DNA of 64,000 nt from Ga0077555 sp041397775 (GCA_041397775.1 JAWKWB010000007.1:186001-250000); one strand, 5' to 3'. Counted from the first letter of the stretch, positions 18,557 to 28,091 are shown. Notes: generated by a model not told the origin, from the letters alone. Program-made: numbers and translations.

Positions 18557-19404
18557 AGCGGTTTGCCGCTGTAGGTCAGGATCGAACAGCCAGCCTTCGG
18601 CAGCTTGATGCTGTCGCAGACCTTTCGCGCCTGTTCCGACGAGTGCACGGGGCCGACGACGAGCCGGTACGTGAACGGACGGCGCTCGGATCGAATGTAG
18701 CGAGGCTGCAGGCCGGAAAGCTCGCCGGGGTGGCGATCTTGCAGGAGTTGCCAACTCAACCGCAAGGCGTCGAGCGATGGTCCCGTCCCCAGTCCCAGGC
18801 CAAACGATCGACCCGACACGGGGGCCTGCTCTTTGGCCTTCGGCTGCGTCGGCTTGATCGAAGACGTCTCCCAGGTGGACTTCGTAGCCTCTGCGACGGT
18901 ATCCCGCTTGTCGCTACCTTTTGAGGTGTTCTGATCCCTGGAATTCCCGCCGGTGTGCCCTGGCGCTGCCGCGCTCTGCGGCGGCTGGGCCTGGTCGTGG
19001 CCGGCATCGATGCGGGCCTCGGCTGCCGACAGCTTGGCTTCGAGCGCGGCCACGCGACGGTCGCGGTCGACGAGTGTCGCGCGCGTATCCGCCAGATCCT
19101 GCTCGATCCGTGCGACGGCCGACCGCGTCCGCGTCAGTTCGGTGACGAGGCTCGTGATGGAGTGTCTGCCGTCGTTGCGCTGCTGGGCGAGATGCTCGGG
19201 ATCGCCCCGGAACAGCGAGGCGATGGCATCCGGCCGGAACGACAGCGCCATCAGGTAGCCGAGCGCCGCCATGGCCATCAGGCCCCATAGCCCAACGTAC
19301 ATCGCGAAAAATGGCCGCTGCGCCCGTTCGTGTTCTGTCGCGTTCGTTTCCAAGTCGTTCGTCCAGTCCAGATGGCAAATTCCACGACTCAAACAAATGT
19401 CCAC
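18553..19404 (-). CDS. membrane-anchored SPOR-domain protein with coiled coil
   Basis: Up to 283 residues. One membrane helix (about residues 35-56, MYVGLWGLMAMAALGYLMAL) is followed by a heptad-rich coiled coil (about residues 80-130), a low-complexity linker rich in Gln, Ser and Lys, and a C-terminal SPOR domain (about residues 205-283, with YRLVVGPVHSSEQARKVCDS). SPOR domains bind glycan strands stripped of stem peptides at division sites, so a role at the septum is plausible. No homologue name can be given. The start is uncertain: GTG at 19404 lies inside a tandem repeat; a downstream TTG or the ATG at 19302 are alternatives. The stop codon lies within the outer end of R2. Confidence 0.7.
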   Translation of the reverse strand: MDICLSRGICHLDWTNDLETNATEHERAQRPFFAMYVGLWGLMAMAALGYLMALSFRPDAIASLFRGDPEHLAQQRNDGRHSITSLVTELTRTRSAVARIEQDLADTRATLVDRDRRVAALEAKLSAAEARIDAGHDQAQPPQSAAAPGHTGGNSRDQNTSKGSDKRDTVAEATKSTWETSSIKPTQPKAKEQAPVSGRSFGLGLGTGPSLDALRLSWQLLQDRHPGELSGLQPRYIRSERRPFTYRLVVGPVHSSEQARKVCDSIKLPKAGCSILTYSGKPL

Positions 19405-19419
19405 GACTCAAACAGATGT
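19382..19419. repeat. tandem direct repeat, two 19-bp units
   Basis: ccacgactcaaacaaatgt and ccacgactcaaacagatgt are adjacent and differ at one base. They lie in the divergent region between the SPOR gene and the TetR gene, overlapping the proposed GTG start of the former. Confidence 0.8.
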
Positions 19420-19598
19420 GATGATTCGACGGTCGTCCGCATCGGCAGCCGGGTCAACCCGGCCATTTCCCCAAATGCAATCAATGCTGTGGATGGAGCG
19501 CATTCGAAGTGGCGCGCGCCCCTCTTCAGCCCCCGCAACCAATTCGGTCAACGCGGCGTTAAGGAACGGCTTGACCTGGATCATGCTTTCTGCAAAAG

Positions 19599-19612
19599 AA
19601 CGAACATTCGTT
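19599..19612. promoter_or_regulatory. candidate TetR-family operator
   Basis: AACGAA-CA-TTCGTT is an inverted repeat with perfect 6-bp arms, 49 bases before the TetR-type regulator start. This position is typical of an autoregulated efflux operon. A TTGACC at 19571 could be a -35 element. Confidence 0.5.
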
Positions 19613-19660
19613 TTATGGGCGAGCACATGCCCTCGCCCGATGAGATCGTACGAACACGCC

Positions 19661-20296
19661 ATGCCGAAACTGAAACCGGACACCCAGCGGGCCCGGCGCG
19701 AGCACATTCTCGATGCCGCGGAGCTGTGCTTTGCCCGATCGGGCTTCCACCGCACGACCATGCAGGACATCTGCAAGGGCGCCGGCATCAGCCCCGGCGC
19801 GCTCTACCTGTATTTCGGCAGCAAGGAAGACCTGATCGCCGGCATCGCGGAGCGCGACCGGGCCGAATTCGCGACACGGTTCGCGGCCCTGGCCGCCGCA
19901 CCGGATTTCATGGCCGCGCTGTCGCAGATCGGCGAGCAGTATTTCATCGACGAGCCCGCCCACAAGCGCCGCATGTGCGTGGAAATCGGCATCGAATCGA
20001 CACGTAACGCGCGCGTCGGCGAGATCCATCGCTCCGTCGACAAATTCGTGCGCGATAGCTTCAAGGAGCTGTTCGAACGCATGCGCGCGGAAGGGCGCAT
20101 CGACCCCGTTCTCGACATCCCGGCGCTGGCCGAGACGTTCGCGACGATCGGTGACGGCCTGTTCTGGCGGCGCGCCATCGACCCCGATTTCGATGCCCGC
20201 GCGGTTCTGCCGGCGGTCGTCGCCGCATTCGGTTCCCTTCTGCGACCCGTGGAACCCGATAAGACAACGCCGAACAAGACAACGATCGAGGCTTGA
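19661..20296 (+). CDS. TetR/AcrR-family repressor of the RND efflux operon
   Basis: 211 residues. The N-terminal helix-turn-helix is clear at about residues 8-55 (REHILDAAELCFARSGF, then TTMQDICKGAGISPGALYLYF and SKEDL). The C-terminal ligand-binding and dimerisation part is family-typical and variable. Its stop is 2 bases from the start of the membrane-fusion protein gene, so it is the first gene of the efflux operon and probably its repressor, released by an efflux substrate. Start: ATG 19661 begins the usual N-terminal region; ATG 19640 is possible. A 14-bp inverted repeat upstream is a candidate operator. Confidence 0.9.
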   Translation: MPKLKPDTQRARREHILDAAELCFARSGFHRTTMQDICKGAGISPGALYLYFGSKEDLIAGIAERDRAEFATRFAALAAAPDFMAALSQIGEQYFIDEPAHKRRMCVEIGIESTRNARVGEIHRSVDKFVRDSFKELFERMRAEGRIDPVLDIPALAETFATIGDGLFWRRAIDPDFDARAVLPAVVAAFGSLLRPVEPDKTTPNKTTIEA

Positions 20297-20298
20297 TC

Positions 20299-21546
20299 AT
20301 GAGAGTTGGAAAAGCAGCCCTGGGCGTGCTGGCGTTGGCCGGTATCGTGACGGCTGGATTGGCCGCGACCGGCCATTTGCCGGCCTCGTTGCAGGGCAAA
20401 GCGTCGTCGCCGAAAGCCGATGCGCCCGCGAAGCAGGCGCACAAGCCCGAAGTTGCGCTGCCCATCGCGGTCACCGCCGTGCATGTTCGTCACGCGCAGT
20501 TCGTCGCGACGGCACTGGTGACCGGCACGCTCGTGCCGCGCGAGGAGATCATCGTCGGCCCCGAGGTCGAGGGCTTGCGCGTGGTGGAGGTGCTGGCCGA
20601 CGAAGGCGACCGGGTGCGCAAGGGCCAGGTCCTGGCGCGCCTCGTCAGCGACACGCTCGAGGCTCAGCTCGCGCAGAACGACGCGGCCCTGGCCCGCGCA
20701 ACGGCGGCCATCGCGCAGGCGAAGGCCAACATCACATCCGCCGAGGCACGGCTGACCGAAGCGCGCAACGCCTACACGCGCGGCAAGCCGCTGGCCAAGA
20801 CGGGCGTACTCTCCGAAAGCGGCATGGACCAGCGCGAGGCCTCGGCCAAGACGGCTGAAGCCGCGCTCGTGTCGGCGCGCCAGGGCCTCACGCTCGCCGA
20901 GGCCGAGAAGAGCCAGATCGAAGCGCAACGCCGCGAGATCGTCTGGCGACGGGGCCGCACGGACATCGCGGCGCCGGCGGACGGCATCGTCAGCCGCCGC
21001 AACGTGCGCATCGGCGGCTTCGCCTCGGGTGCGGGCGAGCCGATGTTCCGGATCATCGCCCGTGGCGAGATCGAACTGGAGGGCGAGGCCTCCGAGCTGC
21101 AACTGCCCCGCATCCGCGAAGGCCAATCGGCCGTCGTTTCGACCGCGGGAGCCGACGCCGTGAAGGGCCGCGTCAGGCTGGTCTCGCCGGAAGTCGATCG
21201 CAACACGCGGCTCGGCCGCCTGCGCATCTTCCTCGGCGACGTCGCGGGGCTGCATATCGGGGCCTTCGCGCGCGGCCGCATCGAAACGGCGCGCAGTGAC
21301 GGCCTTGCCATTCCCGCATCGGCGGTTCTGTACGGCGGCGATGGTCCGACCGTTCAGGTGGTGGCTGACGGTGTCGTGCGAACGCGCCATATCAAGCTCG
21401 GCCTGGCGCAGGGCGAGTTGATCGAGGTGCGTGAAGGCTTGAAGCCGGGTGAAGTCGTCGTGGCGCGCTCGGGAACCTTCCTGCGCGATGGCGATGCTGT
21501 TCGCGCCGTCATCGCCGACAACCCGCGCATGACCAGCGCGGGCTGA
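20299..21546 (+). CDS. RND efflux periplasmic adaptor (membrane fusion protein)
   Basis: 415 residues. A hydrophobic N-terminal segment (residues 1-27) anchors or exports it. The barrel-sandwich (lipoyl) halves surround a coiled-coil hairpin: GLRVVEVLADEGDRVRKGQVLARL near residue 95, then helices rich in Ala, Gln and Glu up to about residue 215, then TDIAAPADGIVSRRNV. Beta-barrel and membrane-proximal domains follow (GEIELEGEASE, AIPASAVLYGG). It links the inner-membrane pump encoded next (21655) to an outer-membrane channel. No TolC-type channel gene lies in the operon, so one must be supplied from elsewhere. It starts 2 bases after the regulator's stop. Confidence 0.93.
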   Translation: MRVGKAALGVLALAGIVTAGLAATGHLPASLQGKASSPKADAPAKQAHKPEVALPIAVTAVHVRHAQFVATALVTGTLVPREEIIVGPEVEGLRVVEVLADEGDRVRKGQVLARLVSDTLEAQLAQNDAALARATAAIAQAKANITSAEARLTEARNAYTRGKPLAKTGVLSESGMDQREASAKTAEAALVSARQGLTLAEAEKSQIEAQRREIVWRRGRTDIAAPADGIVSRRNVRIGGFASGAGEPMFRIIARGEIELEGEASELQLPRIREGQSAVVSTAGADAVKGRVRLVSPEVDRNTRLGRLRIFLGDVAGLHIGAFARGRIETARSDGLAIPASAVLYGGDGPTVQVVADGVVRTRHIKLGLAQGELIEVREGLKPGEVVVARSGTFLRDGDAVRAVIADNPRMTSAG

Positions 21547-21654
21547 TGTCGCGGCCCTCGCCAACCGATTGTGCATGACGAGCGCCCGCAGTGGGGCGCC
21601 AAGGGAACGGCCGGTGCGCGCGCCGTCGCAGCCATTGGCCAGGAGAATGGACCG

Positions 21655-24600
21655 ATGAACTTGAACATTTCCGCCTGGTCGATACGGCGCCCCGTGCCGT
21701 CGCTGGTGCTGTTCATGGTGTTGATGGTGCTGGGCCTCTTCAGCTTCCGGCAATTGCCCATCACACGGTTCCCCAACATCGACGTACCCATCGTGCAGGT
21801 GCGCATCTACCAGTCGGGTGCCGCGCCCTCGGAGCTGGAAACCCAGGTCAGCAAGAAGATCGAGGATGCGGTCGCCGGCGTCAGCGGCGTCAAGCACATC
21901 ACCTCGACGGTGACGGAGGGCATCTCCACGACGGTCATCGAGTTCCGGCTCGAAACCAACCAGGACCGCGCGCTCAACGACGTGAAGGATGCCATCGCCC
22001 GCGTCCGCACGGACCTGCCGCGCACCATCGAGGAGCCGATCGTCCAGCGCCTCGAGATCGAAGGCCTGCCCATCCTCACCTACGCCGCCAAGGCACCCGC
22101 CATGACGCTGGAGGAGTTGTCGTGGTTCGTGGATGACGTGATCGTGCGCGCCGTGCAGGGCGTGAAAGGTGTCAGCCAGATCCAGCGCATCGGCGGCGTC
22201 GAGCGCGAGATTCGCGTCGCGCTCGACCCCGACCGGCTGCTCGCGCACGGCATCACGGCGGGTGACGTGAACCGCCAGCTGCGCGCGACCAACGTCGATC
22301 TGGCCGGCGGCCGCAGCGAGATCGCTGGTCGCGAGCAGGCCATCCGGACGCTGGCGGGCAAGGGATCGGCCGCGGAGTTGGCGTCCACGTCGATTGCCCT
22401 GCCCAAAGGACAGAAGGTGCGCCTCGACGAGCTCGGCACCGTCACCGACACGCATGCCGAGCGCCGCACGTTCGCAACCAACAACGGCGAGCCCATCGTG
22501 GCTTTCGCCATCTCGCGCGGCAAGGGGGCCAGCGACACGGTCGTGCACGAGGAGGTCGACGAGGCCCTCGCCAAGGTCAGGCAGACGCATCCCAACATCG
22601 AGCTGTCGCTGATCGACACGACCACGAGCTATGCCAAGGGCTCCTACGATGCGACCATGAAGACGCTGATCGAAGGCGCGATCCTCGCGATCCTCGTCAT
22701 CGTCGTCTTCCTGCGCGATCTGCGCGCGACCGTCATTGCCGCCATCGCCCTGCCGCTTTCGATCATCCCCACCTTCTGGGCGATGGACGCGATGGGTTTC
22801 TCGCTCAACCTCGTGAGCCTGCTCGCCATCACGATCGTGACCGGCATCCTCGTCGATGACGCCATCGTGGAGATCGAGAACATCGTGCGGCACATGCACA
22901 TGGGCAAGTCGGCCTATCGCGCCGCGCTCGAGGCCGCCGACGAGATCGGCCTCGCGGTGATCGCCATCACGTTCACCATCGTCGCGGTGTTCGCCCCCGT
23001 CAGCTTCATGGGCGGCATCGCGGGCCAGTACTTCAAGCAGTTCGGATTGGTGGTGGCGGCAGCCGTGATCTTCTCGCTGCTGGTGGCCCGGCTCATCACA
23101 CCGCTGCTGGCCGCCTACTTCATGCGCGCCACGCATCACGACGAAAGCGAAGGCCCCTCGATTCGCGCCTACGGTCGCCTCGTCTCGTGGACGGTGCGGC
23201 ACGCCAAGTTGTCGGTCTTGCTGGGCATCATGATCTTCGCGCTGTCGATCGGCTCGTTCTTCCTGCTGCCGTCGGGCTTCCTGCCGCCCGAGGACTCCGG
23301 CCGCATGCTGCTCGCCATCGAGCTGCCGCCCGGTTCGCGCGTCGAGGATACGCGCGCCGTCTCCGACAAGGTCACGGCCATCGTGCGCAAGCGCCCGGAA
23401 GTGCTCACCGTCTTCGTCAACGGCGGAACCGTGCTGGGATCGGGAGCCGAGGCGCGCAAGGCCACGCTGACGATCAACATGGTGCCGAAGGATCAGCGCA
23501 AGCTCACGCAGGCGCAGTTGAAGGAGATGCTGAGCCGCGAGTTGGCCGACGTGCCCGACATGCGCTTCTGGTTCCTGCAGGACAACGGCCAGCGCCAGTT
23601 CCAGCTCGTCGTTTCCGGGCGTGACGGCGCCGCCGTCAACAAGGTGGCCGCCGACCTGACCAGCCAGGCCAAGCGCGTCACGTCCAGGAAGGGCGTGCCG
23701 CTCCTCAACAACGTCGTCTCGACGGCGGAACTCGACCGGCCGGAGTTGCTCATCAAGCCGCGCACCGACATCGCGGCCGACCTGGGCGTCTCCACGGACG
23801 CCATCTCCGAGGCCATCCGCATCGCCACCATCGGTGACGTCGGCGCCAATCTCGCCAAGCTCGATATCGGTGACCGCCAGATCCCCATTCGCGTACAGCT
23901 CGACGAAGCTGCGCGCGGCAAGCGGCAACTGCTCGAGCAACTCAAGGTCGCGACGGCAAAGGGCGGTTCGGTGCCCCTGAGCACCGTCGCGACGTTCGAG
24001 ATGAACCAGGGGCCGACCTCGATCGATCGCTACGACCGCCTGCGCCGCGTGCTCATCGGTGCCGATCTCATCGGCACCACGCCGCTGGGTGACGCGATTG
24101 CGGCGGTGCTGAAGCAGCCGGCAGCACACGATCTGCCGGCCGGCGTGGAAATCCGCCAGTTCGGCGACGCCGAGATCATGAAGGAGGTGTTCGAGAGCTT
24201 CGCCAAGGCCATGGGCGCCGGCCTGATGATGGTGTTCGCGCTGCTGGTCCTGCTGTTCGGCTCGTTCCTGCAGCCCGTGACGATCCTGTTCTCGCTGCCC
24301 ATGTCGATCGGCGGTGCCATCGTTGCGCTCGCCGTCACCGGCAATCCCATCAGTCTGCCGGTCGTCATCGGCATTCTCATGCTGATGGGCATCGTGACGA
24401 AGAACGCGATCATGCTCGTCGATTTCGCGGTGGAAGCGATCCATCGCGGCAGCACGCGCTACGAAGCCATCGTGGAGGCCGGCAAGAAGCGCGCGCGGCC
24501 CATCGTCATGACCACCATCGCCATGGTCGGCGGCATGTTGCCCTCGGCGATGGGCATGGGCTCGGGCGGTGAGTTCCGCGCGCCGATGGCCATCGCCGTG

Positions 24601-24756
24601 ATCGGCGGCCTGCTGTCGTCGACGCTGCTCTCGCTGGTCTTCGTACCCGCGGTGTTCATCGTCGTCGACGACCTGGGCCGCTTCTTCTGGCGCATCTTCA
24701 GCCGCTTCGTCGGCGACACGGACGAGGGGCACGGACATGGCGCGCCGGCCGAGTAA
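21655..24756 (+). CDS. RND-family multidrug efflux permease (AcrB/MexF-like)
   Basis: 1033 residues, standard for hydrophobe/amphiphile efflux RND pumps: twelve membrane helices with two large periplasmic loops. The proton-relay residues are present: the Asp pair in GILVDDAIVEIENI (helix 4, near residue 400) and the Lys of GIVTKNAIMLVDF (helix 10, near residue 912). The N terminus NISAWSIRRPVPSLVL is typical. It should export drugs or other amphiphiles with proton antiport, working with the adaptor encoded upstream under the TetR-type regulator. The ATG at 21655 follows AGGAGA; the frame is open to 21571 but that part is not RND-like. Confidence 0.95.
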   Translation: MNLNISAWSIRRPVPSLVLFMVLMVLGLFSFRQLPITRFPNIDVPIVQVRIYQSGAAPSELETQVSKKIEDAVAGVSGVKHITSTVTEGISTTVIEFRLETNQDRALNDVKDAIARVRTDLPRTIEEPIVQRLEIEGLPILTYAAKAPAMTLEELSWFVDDVIVRAVQGVKGVSQIQRIGGVEREIRVALDPDRLLAHGITAGDVNRQLRATNVDLAGGRSEIAGREQAIRTLAGKGSAAELASTSIALPKGQKVRLDELGTVTDTHAERRTFATNNGEPIVAFAISRGKGASDTVVHEEVDEALAKVRQTHPNIELSLIDTTTSYAKGSYDATMKTLIEGAILAILVIVVFLRDLRATVIAAIALPLSIIPTFWAMDAMGFSLNLVSLLAITIVTGILVDDAIVEIENIVRHMHMGKSAYRAALEAADEIGLAVIAITFTIVAVFAPVSFMGGIAGQYFKQFGLVVAAAVIFSLLVARLITPLLAAYFMRATHHDESEGPSIRAYGRLVSWTVRHAKLSVLLGIMIFALSIGSFFLLPSGFLPPEDSGRMLLAIELPPGSRVEDTRAVSDKVTAIVRKRPEVLTVFVNGGTVLGSGAEARKATLTINMVPKDQRKLTQAQLKEMLSRELADVPDMRFWFLQDNGQRQFQLVVSGRDGAAVNKVAADLTSQAKRVTSRKGVPLLNNVVSTAELDRPELLIKPRTDIAADLGVSTDAISEAIRIATIGDVGANLAKLDIGDRQIPIRVQLDEAARGKRQLLEQLKVATAKGGSVPLSTVATFEMNQGPTSIDRYDRLRRVLIGADLIGTTPLGDAIAAVLKQPAAHDLPAGVEIRQFGDAEIMKEVFESFAKAMGAGLMMVFALLVLLFGSFLQPVTILFSLPMSIGGAIVALAVTGNPISLPVVIGILMLMGIVTKNAIMLVDFAVEAIHRGSTRYEAIVEAGKKRARPIVMTTIAMVGGMLPSAMGMGSGGEFRAPMAIAVIGGLLSSTLLSLVFVPAVFIVVDDLGRFFWRIFSRFVGDTDEGHGHGAPAE

Positions 24757-24837
24757 GGGCTGGGCGTCGTCCGCCTTGACGCTCGCATGATCTGCTGATC
24801 GACTGGCCGCAAATCAGCAGATCAGGGAGTAGCGACC

Positions 24838-25581
24838 ATGGCGGGCTCACGCCGCGCGGCACTCGTCACCGGCTCGAACAAGAACATCGGACGCGCCTGC
24901 GTCATGCAACTGGCGCAGGCCGGCTGCAACGTCGTCGTCAACGGCGCGCGCGACAAGGACGCCGCCGAGGCCGTTGCCGCCGAAGCGCGCAAGCTCGGCG
25001 TGGAGGCCATCGTCGCCATGGGCGATGTCGGCGACCGCACGGATCTCGACGGCATGGTGGCTGCCGCGAAGAAGGCCTTCGGCGGCATCGACATTCTCGT
25101 CAACAACGCCGCGATCCGGCTGGACGGCAAGTTCCTCGAGATGGCCGAGGAGGACTGGCGCTACGCCATGGCGGTCAATTTCGACGCCGCCTACGTTCTC
25201 GCCCGTGCGTTTCTGCCGGGCATGCTCGCCAAGGGCTGGGGGCGCATCATCAACTTCGCCGGCATGAACGCGATCCACGGCTACAACGGCCGTGCGCACG
25301 TCTCCGCCTCCAAGCACGCCGCCTGGGGCCTGACCAAGGCGCTGGCCAAGGAGTTCGGCGCGAAGGGCATCACGACCAACATCGTATCGCCTGGCCCGAT
25401 CATGGGCGAGGCGCAGGATGCCGCGCAGGCCGCCCACATCAAGCCGATGGCCGCGCGCGTACCCGTCGGCCGCCTCGGCACGCCGGACGAGGTAGCCTGT
25501 GTCGTGGCGTTGCTCGCGTCGGATGCCGGCGCCTACATCAATGGCCAGATGATCCAGGTCAACGGCGGCGCCGAGACCTGA
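24838..25581 (+). CDS. SDR-family protein with altered catalytic residues
   Basis: 247 residues, classical short-chain dehydrogenase/reductase length. The cofactor motif TGSNKNIGRA is near residue 11, NNAAI near residue 90, and the C-terminal NGGAE is typical. The active site is not: where FabG-like enzymes have YxxxK, the sequence reads HVSASK near residues 155-160, so the catalytic Tyr is Val and only the Lys remains. The usual catalytic Ser is also missing (NFAGMNA). It may bind NAD(P) without ordinary dehydrogenase chemistry, or use other residues. It lies 81 bases after the efflux pump and shortly before a Nudix gene, with no obvious pathway. Ribosome site GGGAGT precedes the ATG. Confidence 0.85.
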   Translation: MAGSRRAALVTGSNKNIGRACVMQLAQAGCNVVVNGARDKDAAEAVAAEARKLGVEAIVAMGDVGDRTDLDGMVAAAKKAFGGIDILVNNAAIRLDGKFLEMAEEDWRYAMAVNFDAAYVLARAFLPGMLAKGWGRIINFAGMNAIHGYNGRAHVSASKHAAWGLTKALAKEFGAKGITTNIVSPGPIMGEAQDAAQAAHIKPMAARVPVGRLGTPDEVACVVALLASDAGAYINGQMIQVNGGAET

Positions 25582-25607
25582 GGCCGTCGCAGCGAGAGCA
25601 TTTCCCT

Positions 25608-26033
25608 ATGCGCGGCAAACCGGTCACGCCATTGCTCACGGTCGATTGCGTCGCGGTCGACCCCAAGGGGCGCGTGTTGCTCATCAGGCGGGGACACCCG
25701 CCGTTTCAGGGCCGTTACGCGCTGCCCGGCGGCTTCGTCGACGTCGGCGAGACGGTGGAGGACGCCTGCCGCCGCGAGTTGATGGAGGAGACCGGCGTTG
25801 CCGCGCGCAAGCTGACCCTCATCGGCGTCTATTCCGATCCCAGGCGCGATCCCCGCGGCCACTCGGTGGCGACTGCGTTCCTGGCCCGCATCCGCGGCGC
25901 CAAGCCGCAAGCCGGCGATGATGCGGCCGCGGCGGAATGGGTCGAGAATTGGCGCCGGCTCGATTTGGCTTTCGACCACAAGGATATCCTGCGGGACGCC
26001 TTCAAACTGCTCGCCGCGCGCGACAAGAACTGA
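25608..26033 (+). CDS. Nudix hydrolase
   Basis: 141 residues. The Nudix box is complete: GFVDVGETVEDACRRELMEE (about residues 43-62) and TGV, matching GX5EX7REUXEEXGU. The N terminus (TVDCVAVDPKGRVLLIRRG) fits ADP-ribose pyrophosphatase-type members, which cleave a nucleoside diphosphate linked to another group. The preceding SDR stop is 26 bases away, so the two could be co-transcribed. Substrate is not determined. Confidence 0.88.
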   Translation: MRGKPVTPLLTVDCVAVDPKGRVLLIRRGHPPFQGRYALPGGFVDVGETVEDACRRELMEETGVAARKLTLIGVYSDPRRDPRGHSVATAFLARIRGAKPQAGDDAAAAEWVENWRRLDLAFDHKDILRDAFKLLAARDKN

Positions 26034-26117
26034 CGTTCGCGGCAATCGCCGGGGCTTTCCGCTGCAATAAGAGTCGCCCGTGCCTCGTACGCGGGCGAGC
26101 GCACGGGAGGCTTCGCC

Positions 26118-28091
26118 ATGTCCACACCGGCATCGTCACTGCTCGACGCTCGAGGCTACGCCTGGCATCCGAGCGAGGAGGTCAAGCGCGCGAGCAATTG
26201 GCAGGCCTTCATCGCCTCCGAGAACCTCGCCGACTACGCGATGCTCGAGCGTAAGGCCGCACAGGACCCGGAGTGGTTCTGGAATGCACTGATCCGCTTT
26301 CTCGACATCCGCTTCATGAAGCCCTACGAGCGCGTGCTCGACCTGTCCGGGGGCATCGCCTGGCCGAAGTGGTGCATCGGCGGCACCATGAATATCACCG
26401 AAAGCCTGCTCGACCGGCATCTGGCGGCCGGTCGCGGCGACAGCCTCGCGATAAGCTGGGAAGGCGAGCGCGGTGAGCGGCGCCAGCTCACCTACGCCGA
26501 GGTCGCGCGCGAAGTGGCCCGCGTAGCGGCCGGTCTCCACGACCTGGGCCTGAAGCCGGGCGACGCGGTGGGCCTCTATATGCCGATGGTGCCCGAGGTA
26601 GTCTGCGTCTATCTCGCGCTGGCGCGGCTGGGCTGCATCATCCTGCCGCTGTTCTCCGGCTTCGGCCAGGCGGCCATCGCGACACGTCTCAACGATGGCG
26701 CCGCCGTCGCAGTCGTCACGGCGGACGGCTGCCTCCGGCGCGGCAAGACCGTCGAGATGAAAACGGTCGTCGATGCGGCCGTCGCGGAGGTGCCGACGGT
26801 GCGGCATGTCGTGGTGGTGCCGCGGCTCGGCCTCGACGTGCCGATGACGCCCGGGCGCGACGTGACCTGGGACCGCATCCGCGCGCGCGACGTCGCGGGC
26901 TTCCCCGCCGCCGAAGTCTCGGCCGAGCACCCGCTGATGATCGTCTACACCTCCGGGACGACGGGCAGGCCGAAGGGCACCGTCCACACTCACATCGGCT
27001 TTGCCGCCAAGACCGGCCAGGACTTCCTGCTCTCCTTCGATCTCAAATCCACCGACCGCATGCTCTGGATGAGCGACTTCGGCTGGCTCGTCGGCCCGCT
27101 GCTCGTCGCCTCGACGTTTCTTGCCGGCGCCACGTGTGTGCTGGCCGAGGGCACGCCCGACTATCCCGAACCCTATCGCCTGTGGCGCATCATCCGGGAT
27201 CACGAGGTATCGTTCCTGGGCTGCGGGCCGACCCTCGCCCGCATGATGATGCGACATGGCACCAAGGACATGACGCGCTTCGACCTGACCTCGCTCCGGG
27301 TGGCGGCCTCCACCGGCGAGCCGTGGGACAACGACAGCTGGCTCTGGTTGTTCGAGCATGCGCTGGGCAAGCGTGCACCACTGATGAATTTTTCCGGCGG
27401 CACGGAGATGGGCGGTATCGTCATCACCAACATCCTGTGCCCGATCAAGCCGGGCAGTTTCTCAGGCGCCGCCATCGGCACGGGCGGCGACATCGTCGAT
27501 GCGGATGGCAACAGCGTCGGCCCCGGCGAGGTGGGCGAACTCGTCATGCGGCAGGCCTGCATCGGCACCACGCGCGGACTCTGGCAGGACCCCGACCGCT
27601 ACATCGACAGCTACTGGTCGCGCATTCCCGGCCTCTGGGTGCACGGCGACTGGGCCTCGCGTGACGCCGACGGCTCCTGGTACATCCACGGCCGGTCGGA
27701 CGACACCATCAAGATTTCCGGTAAACGCACCGGCCCTGCCGAGATCGAGGCGCTGCTGCTGGCGACCCACAAGGTCACGGATGCGGCCGCGATCGCAGTC
27801 CCCGATCCCGTCAAGGGCGCAGCGGTCGTCTGCGCCGTCATTGCGGCGCCCGACACGGCGATCTCCGACGACCTTGCGGCAGAATTGTCGGCAGCCGTGG
27901 TCGCAGGGCTCGGCACCTCGTTCCGGCCGAAGACCGTTCTGTTCGTCGGCGATCTCCCGCGCACGCGGAACATGAAGGTCATGCGCCGCGCCATCCGCGC
28001 GACGCTGCTGGGAGAGCCGCCGGGCGACCTGTCCACGCTGGTCAATCCGGAAGCGCTGGACGAACTGAAAACGGCGGCGGGCGGAAGCTGA
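26118..28091 (+). CDS. acetyl-CoA synthetase-like AMP-forming acyl-CoA ligase
   Basis: 657 residues, Acs-like in length and layout but clearly diverged from the acs at 6429-8378. The ATP signature YTSGTTGRPKGTVHTH is near residue 276, the motif NFSGGTEMGG near residue 423 replaces the WWQTETGG of Acs, and the C-terminal loop reads LPRTRNMKVMRRAIR with the catalytic Lys near residue 621. An acetyl-CoA synthetase N-terminal domain is present (residues 20-120). It probably activates a short carboxylic acid other than acetate (propionate, acetoacetate or a branched acid), which I cannot resolve. It converges with gshA. Confidence 0.85.
   Translation: MSTPASSLLDARGYAWHPSEEVKRASNWQAFIASENLADYAMLERKAAQDPEWFWNALIRFLDIRFMKPYERVLDLSGGIAWPKWCIGGTMNITESLLDRHLAAGRGDSLAISWEGERGERRQLTYAEVAREVARVAAGLHDLGLKPGDAVGLYMPMVPEVVCVYLALARLGCIILPLFSGFGQAAIATRLNDGAAVAVVTADGCLRRGKTVEMKTVVDAAVAEVPTVRHVVVVPRLGLDVPMTPGRDVTWDRIRARDVAGFPAAEVSAEHPLMIVYTSGTTGRPKGTVHTHIGFAAKTGQDFLLSFDLKSTDRMLWMSDFGWLVGPLLVASTFLAGATCVLAEGTPDYPEPYRLWRIIRDHEVSFLGCGPTLARMMMRHGTKDMTRFDLTSLRVAASTGEPWDNDSWLWLFEHALGKRAPLMNFSGGTEMGGIVITNILCPIKPGSFSGAAIGTGGDIVDADGNSVGPGEVGELVMRQACIGTTRGLWQDPDRYIDSYWSRIPGLWVHGDWASRDADGSWYIHGRSDDTIKISGKRTGPAEIEALLLATHKVTDAAAIAVPDPVKGAAVVCAVIAAPDTAISDDLAAELSAAVVAGLGTSFRPKTVLFVGDLPRTRNMKVMRRAIRATLLGEPPGDLSTLVNPEALDELKTAAGGS

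Noticed and set aside
19804..24738. 1644-codon open frame antisense to the RND operon
   Set aside because: Extremely long but low in hydrophobic residues and full of His/Arg/Gly repeats; it mirrors the third-position GC bias of the efflux genes.
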